From the NCBI GenBank assembly GCA_937899725.1, contig CALCCA010000135.1, forward strand, positions 1 through 33,404: a stretch of 33,404 bases of DNA, read 5' to 3'. Position 1 is the first letter of the stretch. Each line of letters begins with the position of its first letter. The DNA is from an uncultured Halomicronema sp. (GTDB lineage Bacteria; Cyanobacteriota; Cyanobacteriia; Phormidesmidales; Phormidesmidaceae). Under the pieces are notes generated by a model. It had not been told where the DNA came from and did not search any database. It was given only the letters and a program-made list of their open reading frames with translations. This document shows positions 9,053 to 17,674 of this stretch, one piece after another. A program made the translations under genes and the position numbers.

Positions 9053-12000
9053 ATGAAGCGAGATTGTCAGGCAAGTGCCGAGCCCCTCCTTAGCTGCTGT
9101 GAGATGCTGTCAACACCGGGTCATGCAACCAGGGCTTGGTTTGTTCATGGTCAAAAATGGTCTCAGGCGATCGCGGCCACCACACTACTCTTGGGGCTAG
9201 TGGCCACGCCCAGCGGGGCCGACGGCATCCTCCCTGCTAACGATGGCACCGGCACGCAAGTCACGCCCACCGGCAACGACCATGCCATCACTGGCGGCGC
9301 AACCTCTGCCGATAGTCAAAACCTTTTCCACAGTTTTACCGAGTTCAACCTGCTCACCGGCGAAAGTGCGACCTTCATCACCGACCCTGCTATTCTCAAC
9401 ATTTTGAGTCGGGTGACAGGCGGCAATGCTTCACTGATTGATGGCCTGCTGCAGGTGAGCGGTTCGAATGCCAATCTGTTTTTGATCAATCCCAACGGCA
9501 TTCTCTTTGGCCCCAATTCCGTACTCAATCTGCAAGGGGGCTTTACGGCAGTCACGGCAGACCAGGTCAATTTTGCTGACAGCGCGTTTGGCACCGTGGG
9601 CACCCCTGACTATGCCGCACTGGTGGGTGATCCTCAAAGTTTCAGCTTCCGTCTAGAGAGTCCCGGCAGCGTGGTGAATGCCGGCACCCTGGGCGTTTTG
9701 CCCGGCGAGTCCGTGGTGCTGATTGGGGGGCAAGTGCTCAATACGGGGACGATCACAGCTCCCGGCGGCGACATCATTATCAGTGCTGTCGAAGGCGGCA
9801 GCCTCGTGCGCATTGCCCAAAGCGGCCTGCTGCTCAATCTGGAAGTCGAAACCCTCACCGCGATTCCCGACCTCCCAACCACAGTCTTTAATCCCGCTTC
9901 CCTGCCAGAGCTTTTAACCGGCAACGCGATCGCTCAAGCCACAGGCGTCATAGTTAATCCTGATGGCACGATTACCCTCAACGCGTCTGACGTTGCCATT
10001 CCCACTGATACGGGGACGACCATCATCAGTGGCACGTTAGATACCACTGATGATGGTCGCGGCGGCAACATCACGATACTCGGCAACACCCTCGGTTTAC
10101 TCGGGGGCACGCTTGATGCCTCGGGCGACAGCGGCGGCGGCACCCTGCGCGTGGGGGGCGACTATACCGGGCAAGGGCCTCTACCCACGGCAGCGGTGAC
10201 GTTTATTGATGGCGCTTCTAGCCTGGTGACCGATGCGATCGCCAACGGTGATGGCGGCACCGTCATTATCTGGTCAGATGAGACGACTCGCAGCTACGGC
10301 AGTCTCAGCGCGCGGGGTGGTGCCAATGGTGGCAACGGCGGCCTGGTTGAAACTAGCAGTCAGGGCTTTCTCGAGACTCAAGGCGTGCCTGACATCAGTG
10401 CCCCTAACGGTCGGGCAGGCACTTGGCTGCTCGATCCGTTTGATGTGCAAATCAGCGAGCTGCTACCCACTGACACGGCCGCCTTTCCCGGGGGTAACCC
10501 GTTTGTTGCTCAGGCCGGTGGCCCGGCGGTGATCAACTGGCTGGATTTGCAGGTGGCACTGGGAACGGGGGCTGGCGTCACGGTCACCGTCTCCACGGGC
10601 GCAGGCGGCGGTGACGAGGGCAACATCACCGCTGATGCCTTTGACCTGTTTGACGTCGCCGCTGGAGCAACCTTGGAGTTGTTAGCAGCAGGCAATATTG
10701 ACATTCCCTTTGGGCTTACAAGCAGCGGCGGCGTGAACTATGACTTTCAGGCCGATACCGACAACGATGGCAACGGCCAGATCAACATCGACGGCAATTT
10801 TGAGACCTTTGGCGGTGATGTTTTCTTGCAAGGAGCCGAGATCAACATCAATGGCCTCTTCGATAGTTTGGGCGGCGATATTGCCTTGTTTGGCGGTGAT
10901 GCGACCGGTGATCCAGCGATCTCACTGACCCTGCCTGTGTTTTCTGCCGGTGGCGACATTACTCTCTTGAGCGCCAACGGTGATATTGTCATCGCCGGTC
11001 TTGATGCAGTCGGCGGTGATATTACGATTAGCACGCCTGACTTGCTGAGAGTTGAGGGCAGCCCCAGCATCACAACAGTGGGCGGGGCCAGCATTTTCAT
11101 CGAGCACGGCGGCAACGGCAATATCCCCTTCGTGGTCGGCGATGCCACTACCAACGGCACGTTTGAAATCATTACCAATGGCCTTGACACCGTCCCTTTT
11201 GATAGCTATCTCGCGTCAGTCACCTTTGGCAACATTGATATTCTGACCAACGCTCCGCCGCCACCGCCGCCAGATCCGAACATGCCACCGGATCCGAACA
11301 TGCCGCCGGATCCAAATATGCCCCCAAATCCCGATGAATTTGACTGCTTTGTCGGCTGTGAAGACGTCGGCCCACCAGATGATTTCTTCGGCAACGACTT
11401 TGGCGACGATCCGGGTTTTGATGAGGGCGGTGACTTTGGCGACGGCGATGACTTTTTAAGCAGCGGCGATGACTTTGGCGACGGCGATGATTTTGGAAAC
11501 GGCGATGATTTCGGCGACGGCGATGATTTCGGTGATGGCGAAGAATTTGAGGACGGCGATGACTTTGAGGATGGTGAAGAGGATTTCGGTCAGCGACGTC
11601 CGCCTCGCGATCGCGAATTTGATGACAATGCTGAAGATTTGACCCTCGATGAATGGGCCTTTGAAGATTCCTTTTATGCCGATGACTTTGTCAGCTTTTT
11701 CGACCTGCCGGTGCTCGCCGATCCCGACTTTGAATCCAGCCAGGGCACGCTGCAGACCCTCACCGAGCAAGTCGGCACACCGTCGGCTTTAGTCTATGCC
11801 CGCTTTAGTCCCGCTGGCAGTAGCGTCGCCCACACGCCGTCAGCCAAACAACTGCAAAATCCTCAACCCACGGACGTGCTTCAGCTCGTTGTTGTCACGC
11901 CCACCGGTCAACCCCAGCAGATCGAGATTCCCGAGGCCACGCGCGAAAAGGTCATCACCTCTGTGCGGGCGTTGCAAATTGAACTCACCGATCGCACTCG

Positions 12001-12907
12001 CCGTCGCCAAAGCAACTACTTAAAGTATTCGCAAACGCTGTATCAATGGCTGATTCAGCCCTTAGAAGGCACTCTGGCAGCGGGGGACATTGGCCACCTA
12101 TCGTTCATCATGGCCCCTGGCCTGCGATCGCTGCCCCTGGCAGCTCTGCACGACGGCGAACAGTTCATCATTGAGAACTACACCATTGGTCTGATGCCTA
12201 GCCTGGCACTGACCGATACCCGCTACACCGATTTGCGGCAGGCGTCGGTGCTGGCGATGGGTGCCTCTGAGTTTACCGATCAGCCCGCCCTACCCGCTGT
12301 CCCCTTTGAACTCACAACCATCGTCGAACGCCTGAGAACCGGACAGCGTGACCTGAATGAACAGTTCACGCCCGACAATCTGGTGGCGTTGCGATCGGCC
12401 TCGGAATATCAGATCTTGCATCTCGCGACCCACGGCGAATTTCGTTCCGGTGGCCCCGAGAACTCTTACATTCAATTTTGGGATCAACGGCTTGGTCTCG
12501 ATCAGCTGCGCGAACTGCAGCTCAATAATCCCCCTCTAGATTTGCTGGTTATGAGCGCCTGCCGCACCGCCCTGGGGGATACCTCAGCGGAGTTAGGCTT
12601 TGCTGGGCTAGCCGTGCAGGCGGGCGTCAAATCCGCCCTTGCCTCTCTTTGGCAGGTCAGCGATCTCGAAACCGCTGGCCTAATGACCGAGTTTTATACC
12701 CAGCTCAGCCAACAACCCTACAAAGCAGAAGCGCTGCGGCAAGCCCAACTCGCTATGCTGCGGGGTGAAGTCACTGTCACCGATGGCGTTCTGCAGTGGA
12801 ACGGGGGCAGTCAGCCTTTGCCAGCAGACTTGGTCAATCTGCGCTTTGGCGATACTCGCCATCCCTACTACTGGGCCGCCTTTACGCTGGTGGGCAGTCC
12901 TTGGTAG
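9053..12907 (+). CDS. Two-partner secretion exoprotein with C-terminal CHAT protease domain
   Basis: A 1284-residue TpsA-type protein. An N-terminal basic and hydrophobic segment (about 34-56, ending in SGADG) looks like a signal peptide. It is followed by a haemagglutinin-type secretion domain (about 58-300) with the diagnostic NPNGILFG (146-153) and repeated Gly/Asn-rich beta-helix segments to about 735. A Pro-rich repeat (741-758) and an Asp/Phe-rich repeat (796-845) form a linker. Residues about 930-1284 are a CHAT domain, a caspase-like cysteine peptidase, with catalytic His in HLATHGEF (His1127) and Cys in MSACRTALGD (Cys1170), ending in HPYYWAAFTLVGSPW. Both catalytic residues are present, so it should be an active protease. 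The TpsB partner is encoded 349 bases downstream. Its substrate is unknown. Confidence 0.92.
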   Translation: MKRDCQASAEPLLSCCEMLSTPGHATRAWFVHGQKWSQAIAATTLLLGLVATPSGADGILPANDGTGTQVTPTGNDHAITGGATSADSQNLFHSFTEFNLLTGESATFITDPAILNILSRVTGGNASLIDGLLQVSGSNANLFLINPNGILFGPNSVLNLQGGFTAVTADQVNFADSAFGTVGTPDYAALVGDPQSFSFRLESPGSVVNAGTLGVLPGESVVLIGGQVLNTGTITAPGGDIIISAVEGGSLVRIAQSGLLLNLEVETLTAIPDLPTTVFNPASLPELLTGNAIAQATGVIVNPDGTITLNASDVAIPTDTGTTIISGTLDTTDDGRGGNITILGNTLGLLGGTLDASGDSGGGTLRVGGDYTGQGPLPTAAVTFIDGASSLVTDAIANGDGGTVIIWSDETTRSYGSLSARGGANGGNGGLVETSSQGFLETQGVPDISAPNGRAGTWLLDPFDVQISELLPTDTAAFPGGNPFVAQAGGPAVINWLDLQVALGTGAGVTVTVSTGAGGGDEGNITADAFDLFDVAAGATLELLAAGNIDIPFGLTSSGGVNYDFQADTDNDGNGQINIDGNFETFGGDVFLQGAEININGLFDSLGGDIALFGGDATGDPAISLTLPVFSAGGDITLLSANGDIVIAGLDAVGGDITISTPDLLRVEGSPSITTVGGASIFIEHGGNGNIPFVVGDATTNGTFEIITNGLDTVPFDSYLASVTFGNIDILTNAPPPPPPDPNMPPDPNMPPDPNMPPNPDEFDCFVGCEDVGPPDDFFGNDFGDDPGFDEGGDFGDGDDFLSSGDDFGDGDDFGNGDDFGDGDDFGDGEEFEDGDDFEDGEEDFGQRRPPRDREFDDNAEDLTLDEWAFEDSFYADDFVSFFDLPVLADPDFESSQGTLQTLTEQVGTPSALVYARFSPAGSSVAHTPSAKQLQNPQPTDVLQLVVVTPTGQPQQIEIPEATREKVITSVRALQIELTDRTRRRQSNYLKYSQTLYQWLIQPLEGTLAAGDIGHLSFIMAPGLRSLPLAALHDGEQFIIENYTIGLMPSLALTDTRYTDLRQASVLAMGASEFTDQPALPAVPFELTTIVERLRTGQRDLNEQFTPDNLVALRSASEYQILHLATHGEFRSGGPENSYIQFWDQRLGLDQLRELQLNNPPLDLLVMSACRTALGDTSAELGFAGLAVQAGVKSALASLWQVSDLETAGLMTEFYTQLSQQPYKAEALRQAQLAMLRGEVTVTDGVLQWNGGSQPLPADLVNLRFGDTRHPYYWAAFTLVGSPW
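11273..11326 (+). repeat. Three 18-bp units encoding DPNMPP
   Basis: Three consecutive in-frame 18-base units within the exoprotein gene, each encoding Asp-Pro-Asn-Met-Pro-Pro. They follow a five-proline run and end the beta-helix region, so they probably form an extended rigid spacer. The first two units differ by one base; the third has several silent changes. Confidence 0.9.
11438..11587 (+). repeat. Tandem 18-bp units encoding GDGDDF-type acidic repeats
   Basis: About eight imperfect 18-21-base units encode GDGDDF, LSSGDDF, GDGDDF, GNGDDF, GDGDDF, GDGEEF, EDGDDF and EDGEEDF (residues 796-845). The segment is extremely acidic with a regularly spaced Phe. The GDGDD pattern resembles calcium-binding loops, but it lacks the nine-residue RTX spacing. 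Confidence 0.9.
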
Positions 12908-13256
12908 CACGCTCAGCTAAAGGCAAGGTCAGACCTAACCGCCTGCACCTGGGGCCTCTATTGGCATACCGATCCCTTAATTATCAGTCCAACTCTGAAC
13001 TATCCCAACCGCAAAAAAACACTTGTGCTCCGCTGACTAGAAACTGACTCCGTCGCCCAGCTGCCCGGCATTACCCGCAACGTCGAACGTTCCCGCAACA
13101 CAGTGTTGATAGCCACTGTGGACTGAGCCTTTGGCAGGCAGAAAACAGCATAGGATCACAGCACAATTGACAAGAAATGCGCTTTTTATCAATACAAATC
13201 AATTGTTTTCTGAATTAGTCGCGATAATCTGAAAGACGTGTCGAGACTGGTGGACT
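12908..13256 (+). other. Intergenic region between the CHAT exoprotein and tpsB genes
   Basis: No gene seen in 349 bases. The last 90 bases are AT-rich and contain TTGACA at 13167-13172, but no well-spaced -10 box follows (CAATAC at 17 bases is the closest), so a separate promoter for tpsB is possible and not shown. A short palindrome (CAACA/TGTTG) lies near 13095-13112. No intrinsic terminator with a T-run was found after the exoprotein stop, so read-through is also possible. Confidence 0.4.
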
Positions 13257-14984
13257 ATGAATCCGCGATTTCTGGGTTTCTCTGGCTGCACGGCGATCGC
13301 TGCGCTAGGTTTCTGGCCGGCAGTGGTTTGGGCGCTGCCTGCAGCACCATCCGTCACTGACCCGACTCCAGCTCAACCGTTACACTTGGCCCAAGTTGAC
13401 CCCAGCCAAGATCGGTTTCCCGAAGAGCCAGCGCCCCCAGTGCCCTTGCCCGCCGACGATGACGAGACTGAGCCGTCACCCGCCGTCCCGGAGCAACCCT
13501 TACCCCCCGGTGCCGACACGCCCTTTAGCGTGACTGAGGTTGAGGTGGTCGGCAGCACCATTTTTGATGAGGCCACGCTAGCCGCGATCGTCGCCCCCTA
13601 CGAAAACCGTGAGGTCACCCTCGCCGAACTCCAGCAGGCAGCCGATGCCATCACCCAGCTCTACCTAGATGGCGGTTACATCACCTCGCGCGCCATCATC
13701 AGCACCCAAACCATTGTCGAGGGGGTCGTCCAAATTGATGTGCTAGAGGGCGAACTCGAAGAAATCATTGTCGAAGGCACCGATACGCTGGCCGACTACG
13801 TACGGGTACGAGTCGCCCAGGGTGGCACACGCCCCCTCAATCAAGCCAATCTAGAAGACCAGCTACGGCTGTTGCGCGTCGACCCCATGTTTGACAGCGT
13901 CGAAGCCAGCCTCAGAGCTGGCAGTGCCATCGGTCAAAGTCAACTCATCGTTCGCGTCGCCGAGGCTCCCACGGTCGGCGGCTCGGTTTTTAGCGACAAC
14001 TATTCGCCATCCTCGGTGGGTACCGTCCGGCTTGGGGGCAGCCTGCAGTTTCGCAATTTGGCCGGGCTCGGTGACACGCTCTTCGGCTCCGCCACTTGGA
14101 CCACCACAGCCGGTTCCAAAGTTTATGAACTCGGCTATCGCGTCCCCATCAGCCCCACTAACGGCACGCTGCTGGTGCGACTCACCCCCAACGAATTTGA
14201 AATCACTGATCCCAACCAGCCCACCTTTGCCTTTGACACAGAGGGATCTACCGATATTTATGAAGTCAGTGTGCGTCAGCCCCTCATTCGCACGCCGCGA
14301 GATGAATTTGCGCTTTCTCTAGGCTATCGCTATCGCGAAGGCTCAACGCTGATCTCCGGCATCATCACAGATTCCAGCAACACTCAGGTTTTGAGCTTTG
14401 GTCAAGACTACGTGCACCGTGATGCCAGCGGCGCTTGGGCGCTGCAGTCGCAGTTTCGCTTGGGCGAAGAAAGCGTTGATGATACTGCGACTACCAATGG
14501 CAGCACGAATGGCTTCCTTTCGTGGATTGGGCAAGCGCAGCGAGTGCAGCGACTCGGGCCAAATAATCTGCTATTCGTGCAGGGCAGCCTGCAGCTGTCG
14601 CCCGATTCATTGCCCGGCTCGGAGAAATTCTTTGCGGGCGGGGGGGTATCGGTGCGCGGCTATGACCAAAATCAACGCTTTGGTGACAATGGTTTCCGCT
14701 TCTCCATCGAAGATCAAATCGTGATCACGCGCAATGCCGAGGGACTGCCCTTTTTTCAAATTGCGCCCTACCTTGATGGCGCCTATGTTTGGAACGACAG
14801 CGACAGCATTAATGCCACAGACAACAATTTTCTGTTGGGCACCGGGCTGGGATTTCTATTGAATATCACTGAAGACTTCAATGCGCGAGCTGATTTTGCC
14901 TACCCGCTCATCGACATCGAAGAACTCACCACCGATGACCCGCCAGGTCTAAGATTTTATTTCAACCTGGGCTTTCAATTTTAG
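13257..14984 (+). CDS. TpsB-type outer-membrane secretion pore (ShlB/FhaC/HecB family)
   Basis: Exports a partner exoprotein across the outer membrane. A signal peptide (about 1-27, ending VVWALPA) is followed by a Pro/Asp/Glu-rich periplasmic linker (about 50-88), a POTRA domain (about 90-165: FSVTEVEVVGSTIFDEATL ... LYLDGGYITSRAI), a second POTRA-like segment (IIVEGTDTLADYV ... LRVDPMFDSVEASL), and a C-terminal 16-strand barrel ending in Phe (FYFNLGFQF). The conserved loop-6 motif VRGY is present at 466-469. The length of 575 residues is normal. Its position 349 bases after the CHAT exoprotein gene on the same strand makes that protein its natural substrate. The start codon has only a weak ribosome site (GGTGG). 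Confidence 0.93.
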   Translation: MNPRFLGFSGCTAIAALGFWPAVVWALPAAPSVTDPTPAQPLHLAQVDPSQDRFPEEPAPPVPLPADDDETEPSPAVPEQPLPPGADTPFSVTEVEVVGSTIFDEATLAAIVAPYENREVTLAELQQAADAITQLYLDGGYITSRAIISTQTIVEGVVQIDVLEGELEEIIVEGTDTLADYVRVRVAQGGTRPLNQANLEDQLRLLRVDPMFDSVEASLRAGSAIGQSQLIVRVAEAPTVGGSVFSDNYSPSSVGTVRLGGSLQFRNLAGLGDTLFGSATWTTTAGSKVYELGYRVPISPTNGTLLVRLTPNEFEITDPNQPTFAFDTEGSTDIYEVSVRQPLIRTPRDEFALSLGYRYREGSTLISGIITDSSNTQVLSFGQDYVHRDASGAWALQSQFRLGEESVDDTATTNGSTNGFLSWIGQAQRVQRLGPNNLLFVQGSLQLSPDSLPGSEKFFAGGGVSVRGYDQNQRFGDNGFRFSIEDQIVITRNAEGLPFFQIAPYLDGAYVWNDSDSINATDNNFLLGTGLGFLLNITEDFNARADFAYPLIDIEELTTDDPPGLRFYFNLGFQF

Positions 14985-15067
14985 AAGGGTTGACAAGGGG
15001 AAAGCGCGATCGCACTCTCCCCCAATCAGGTCTTAGACAACGGCTACAGCCTGGCTACGCGAAGCCT

Positions 15068-15334
15068 CTAGAGGACACCCAAGTTAGAAAGGCCTAAAAT
15101 TGCCCCCGCGCCAATCAGGTGACCTAAGCTAGTTGTCCCCAACACCGCTGGCAAGCCAAAACCGCCAAACAGGTTCGGCGACGGCATGGCGGGCCCTTCA
15201 TTGGGATATTTGATTGTAAATTTGCCAATCGCGATCGCGATGATGTTGCACACAATCATGACGATAGCCACGGTGGGGCTCCAGGTTAGCGTATTGGGCA
15301 CTGCTGCTAGTAAAGAGATATAAGCCAATTTCAT
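15068..15334 (-). CDS. psaK: Photosystem I reaction centre subunit PsaK
   Basis: Small thylakoid membrane subunit at the edge of photosystem I that binds chlorophyll and, in cyanobacteria, helps couple antenna energy to the core. The 88-residue sequence has two transmembrane helices (about 19-37 and 67-85) joined by a Gly/Pro-rich stromal loop (KYPNEGPAMPSPNLFGGFGLP). Family hallmarks are TWSPTVAIVMIVCNIIAIAIG, FGLPAVLGTTSLGHLIGAG and the LSNLGVL end. ATG at 15334 is preceded by GAGGAA at close spacing. It stands alone, and a short repeat (GGCTACGCGAAGCC near 15052-15066) directly follows its stop. Whether this is PsaK1 or the high-light PsaK2 form cannot be told here. Confidence 0.93.
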   Translation of the reverse strand: MKLAYISLLAAVPNTLTWSPTVAIVMIVCNIIAIAIGKFTIKYPNEGPAMPSPNLFGGFGLPAVLGTTSLGHLIGAGAILGLSNLGVL

Positions 15335-16098
15335 TTCCTCAGATCAACTATTAAGTTCAGACTTGGGCAGAGGCGCTGCTCTCAGCGGGTCATAATTCGC
15401 TTAGGAGGCCACAACCCTAGTCAAGATCTTTGATGACGTGTAAAACCAAATCACAGCCTCGTTGCAAGACTTTACAGAATCACGACGATCAACCGGCTCT
15501 GCGCCCCTAGAGATAGGCTCTGCACCAGAGTCGGGCCTCTCAGATAATCGCAGCTTATGCATCTTGTCATAATCAACCCACCGACACTGCCGATCTCTGC
15601 ATTGGGGCAAAACGAATTGAGGTCAGCTCAAGAACACCCGTGGCAACATTCGAGGCAGCCTGCAAACACATCCTTATAATTTAAGGGTCAAAAACTTGGG
15701 TGAACCGGTCAAACCACGCCACGCCACCACAACCCACTCGGATCGATCCAGCCAGGTTCTACCAGCCCGAAACCATCTGAATGATCATCAGGGTCGCACG
15801 ACAAGCGATCCGAGACGACGTCAAAGGCAACACCATCAGATCCTGAGACCACAGCCTAATCGGCTCATCATCATCATCGCCGTCGCTCACAATCCTCAAG
15901 GCTAAGATCATTTTCGGCCAACCTCGTGTCGATCGCTAAGCTAGTAAGAGGAGTTGTTGATTGCCTGACTATCGTTAAGCCAGTCACCGAGATGACACCT
16001 GCCAGCCTTGGCGATCAGCAGACTTGTCTATAGCGGGCTTGCTCAGACGATATCTTGAGCGATCGCCCACCCTTTAATCGCTTTTTAGTTAGACAGTT
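15335..16098. other. 764-base gene-free stretch between psaK and the division block
   Basis: No convincing gene, tRNA, small-RNA motif or terminator was recognised. Two short open frames (15401-15610 minus, 15696-15905 plus) translate to Arg/Ser/His/Gln-rich peptides without a ribosome site or any recognisable domain. The psaK promoter and leader must lie at its left side on the minus strand. An AT-rich box, TTATAATTTAAGG, at about 15673-15685 is the most promoter-like sequence. A HIP1-type octamer lies near 16060. Confidence 0.5.
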
Positions 16099-16527
16099 AT
16101 GGAACGTGGACTACTTTGGCTCCCCTTATTGGGGATTTTTATCTGGCTGGCCTGGGCCGGTTGGCATGAATATCGCAAGTTAGAAGCCTACAAAATCTGG
16201 GCGACAGACTTTGAACGGGCTAAATACGATATTTACGCCGCCCTGGGGCAGGTGGATGCGCGGCTCGTCTGGGGTCGTCCGACTCGCCAAGGCCCTGAGC
16301 AACTGCAAGAAGTCACTCTCGACACAGTGACGCAGATTGCCCTCTGCACGTCGCCCTCGCTACCCGCTACGGCCAACCTACCCCAGGGGTGTGACGTTTG
16401 CCTGGAGCTAACGCTAGATTCCGGCGAGCACCGCTGGATTCCGTTCACGGATACAGCGCTCGCAACCGCCTGGCAAAATCGGTTGCAGACCCTGCAAAAG
16501 TCGCTACAATCAACGCCACAGCCTTAG
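16099..16527 (+). CDS. Conserved-looking membrane-anchored protein of unknown function, upstream of ftsQ
   Basis: 142 residues with one N-terminal transmembrane helix (about 4-21, LLWLPLLGIFIWLAWAGW) and a soluble domain that I do not recognise. The domain reads like an alpha/beta fold: a DIYAALGQVDARLVWGRP segment, then VTLDTVTQIALC and CDVCLELTLDSGEHRWIPFTD, with three cysteines. The gene lies 67 bases before ftsQ on the same strand, so it may be cotranscribed with the division genes. The ATG at 16099 has only a poor ribosome site. The clean single frame and location support a real gene; function is not assignable. Confidence 0.75.
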   Translation: MERGLLWLPLLGIFIWLAWAGWHEYRKLEAYKIWATDFERAKYDIYAALGQVDARLVWGRPTRQGPEQLQEVTLDTVTQIALCTSPSLPATANLPQGCDVCLELTLDSGEHRWIPFTDTALATAWQNRLQTLQKSLQSTPQP

Positions 16528-16594
16528 TACTCCCCGTCTTTCAGTTTCTGAGATTGGTCTATGGCAGTCTCCTTTTCGGTTTGCGCGATCGCCC

Positions 16595-17443
16595 ATGACT
16601 GAACTTGTCAACCCTTCTCCCGAAGAGCTTTCACATCGCCGCCGAACGCTCAGAAAACAGCGCCGGACGCGCAATTTTCAGCACGTTTGGCGAGTTTTTG
16701 CCATCGGTAGTCTAGCGGTTGGGGCGTTCTGGCTCATGCGCAATCCCTTTTGGTTATTACTGCAGAGTAATGATCAGATCATCCTCAACGGCAATGACAT
16801 GCTCGACGAGGCTGCAATCTATGAACTGCTGGCTCTGGAATATCCTCAACCACTGTTCGAAATCGAACCCGAGGTCATCGTGCAGCGTCTCAGTACCCAA
16901 TCCCCCATCGCCGTCGCCCAGGTCGATCGCCAGCTATTTCCTCCCCGGTTGGAAATCACCCTGCAAGAACGACAGCCGGTAGCGGTCACCGTGCCACTCC
17001 AACCCTTAGCCGATCCCAATGCCGAGCTCACGCCCACCAATCATGCCGGCTTTCTCGATGCTCAAGGCCATTGGATGCCACAAAATTCTGTGGGCGTGAA
17101 TCGCGAATTTGATGTGCCGGCATTGCGCGTTCGTGGCTTTCACCCGAGATATCGCTCCCAGTGGCCGCAGCTCTATCAGGCCCTGCAAACCAGTGAGATT
17201 GCCATTACTGAAGTCGATTGGCGATCGCCCAGCAATCTAATTGTGCAGACCGAGCTGGGACAAGTTCATTTAGGCGTTTTTAGCCCGCAACGGCTACAAA
17301 CCCAATTGGCCACGCTGCCTCGATTCCGCGCTCTGACCGACCAGGCCAATTTACCCGCCGTTGACTATATCGATTTAGTCCGCCCTGAAACCCCAGCCGT
17401 CAAGCTCGTCAATCCAGCGGCACCAGCCTCAGACTCACCTTAA
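16595..17443 (+). CDS. ftsQ: Cell division protein FtsQ/DivIB
   Basis: Bitopic inner-membrane divisome protein that links early (FtsZ) and late (FtsI/FtsW) division proteins. The sequence shows a basic cytoplasmic N-terminus (about 14-27, RRRTLRKQRRTR), one transmembrane helix (about 31-49), and a POTRA domain (about 60-135: IILNGNDMLDEAAIYELL ... PRLEITLQERQPVAVT), then the FtsQ beta domain with GHWMP and WRSPSNLIVQTELGQVHLG. The 282-residue length is normal. ftsZ follows 231 bases downstream, the usual cyanobacterial ftsQ-ftsZ order. ATG at 16595 lies three bases after a HIP1 octamer, and no strong Shine-Dalgarno is visible. Confidence 0.9.
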   Translation: MTELVNPSPEELSHRRRTLRKQRRTRNFQHVWRVFAIGSLAVGAFWLMRNPFWLLLQSNDQIILNGNDMLDEAAIYELLALEYPQPLFEIEPEVIVQRLSTQSPIAVAQVDRQLFPPRLEITLQERQPVAVTVPLQPLADPNAELTPTNHAGFLDAQGHWMPQNSVGVNREFDVPALRVRGFHPRYRSQWPQLYQALQTSEIAITEVDWRSPSNLIVQTELGQVHLGVFSPQRLQTQLATLPRFRALTDQANLPAVDYIDLVRPETPAVKLVNPAAPASDSP

Positions 17444-17674
17444 GAAATGATGAAGTTGACCCGGTTTCCCTGCAATTTTTCTGCAAATGGGGTAGTTTTT
17501 TAAGCTAGTTCGAGCAAGTTGCGATCGCCGCCATTTTGTCTGCAAGACGCTTCTATAGCTGCTGTTTCAGGCAGTCTGCAGTTTGTTTGGTTTTTCCCCC
17601 GAAGTACCTTATAGTTGTCTAAATCGTGCGGGGTACTGCTTGCTCGGAATTAAATCTTGCCTAGGTAGAGCTTA

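Noticed and set aside
13167-13198. Sigma-70 promoter before tpsB
   Set aside because: TTGACA is perfect, but no -10 hexamer fits at 16-18 bases, so it is only mentioned in the gap description.
15696-15905. 69-codon open frame in the psaK/ftsQ gap
   Set aside because: Low-complexity Arg/His/Gln peptide, no ribosome site and no recognisable domain.
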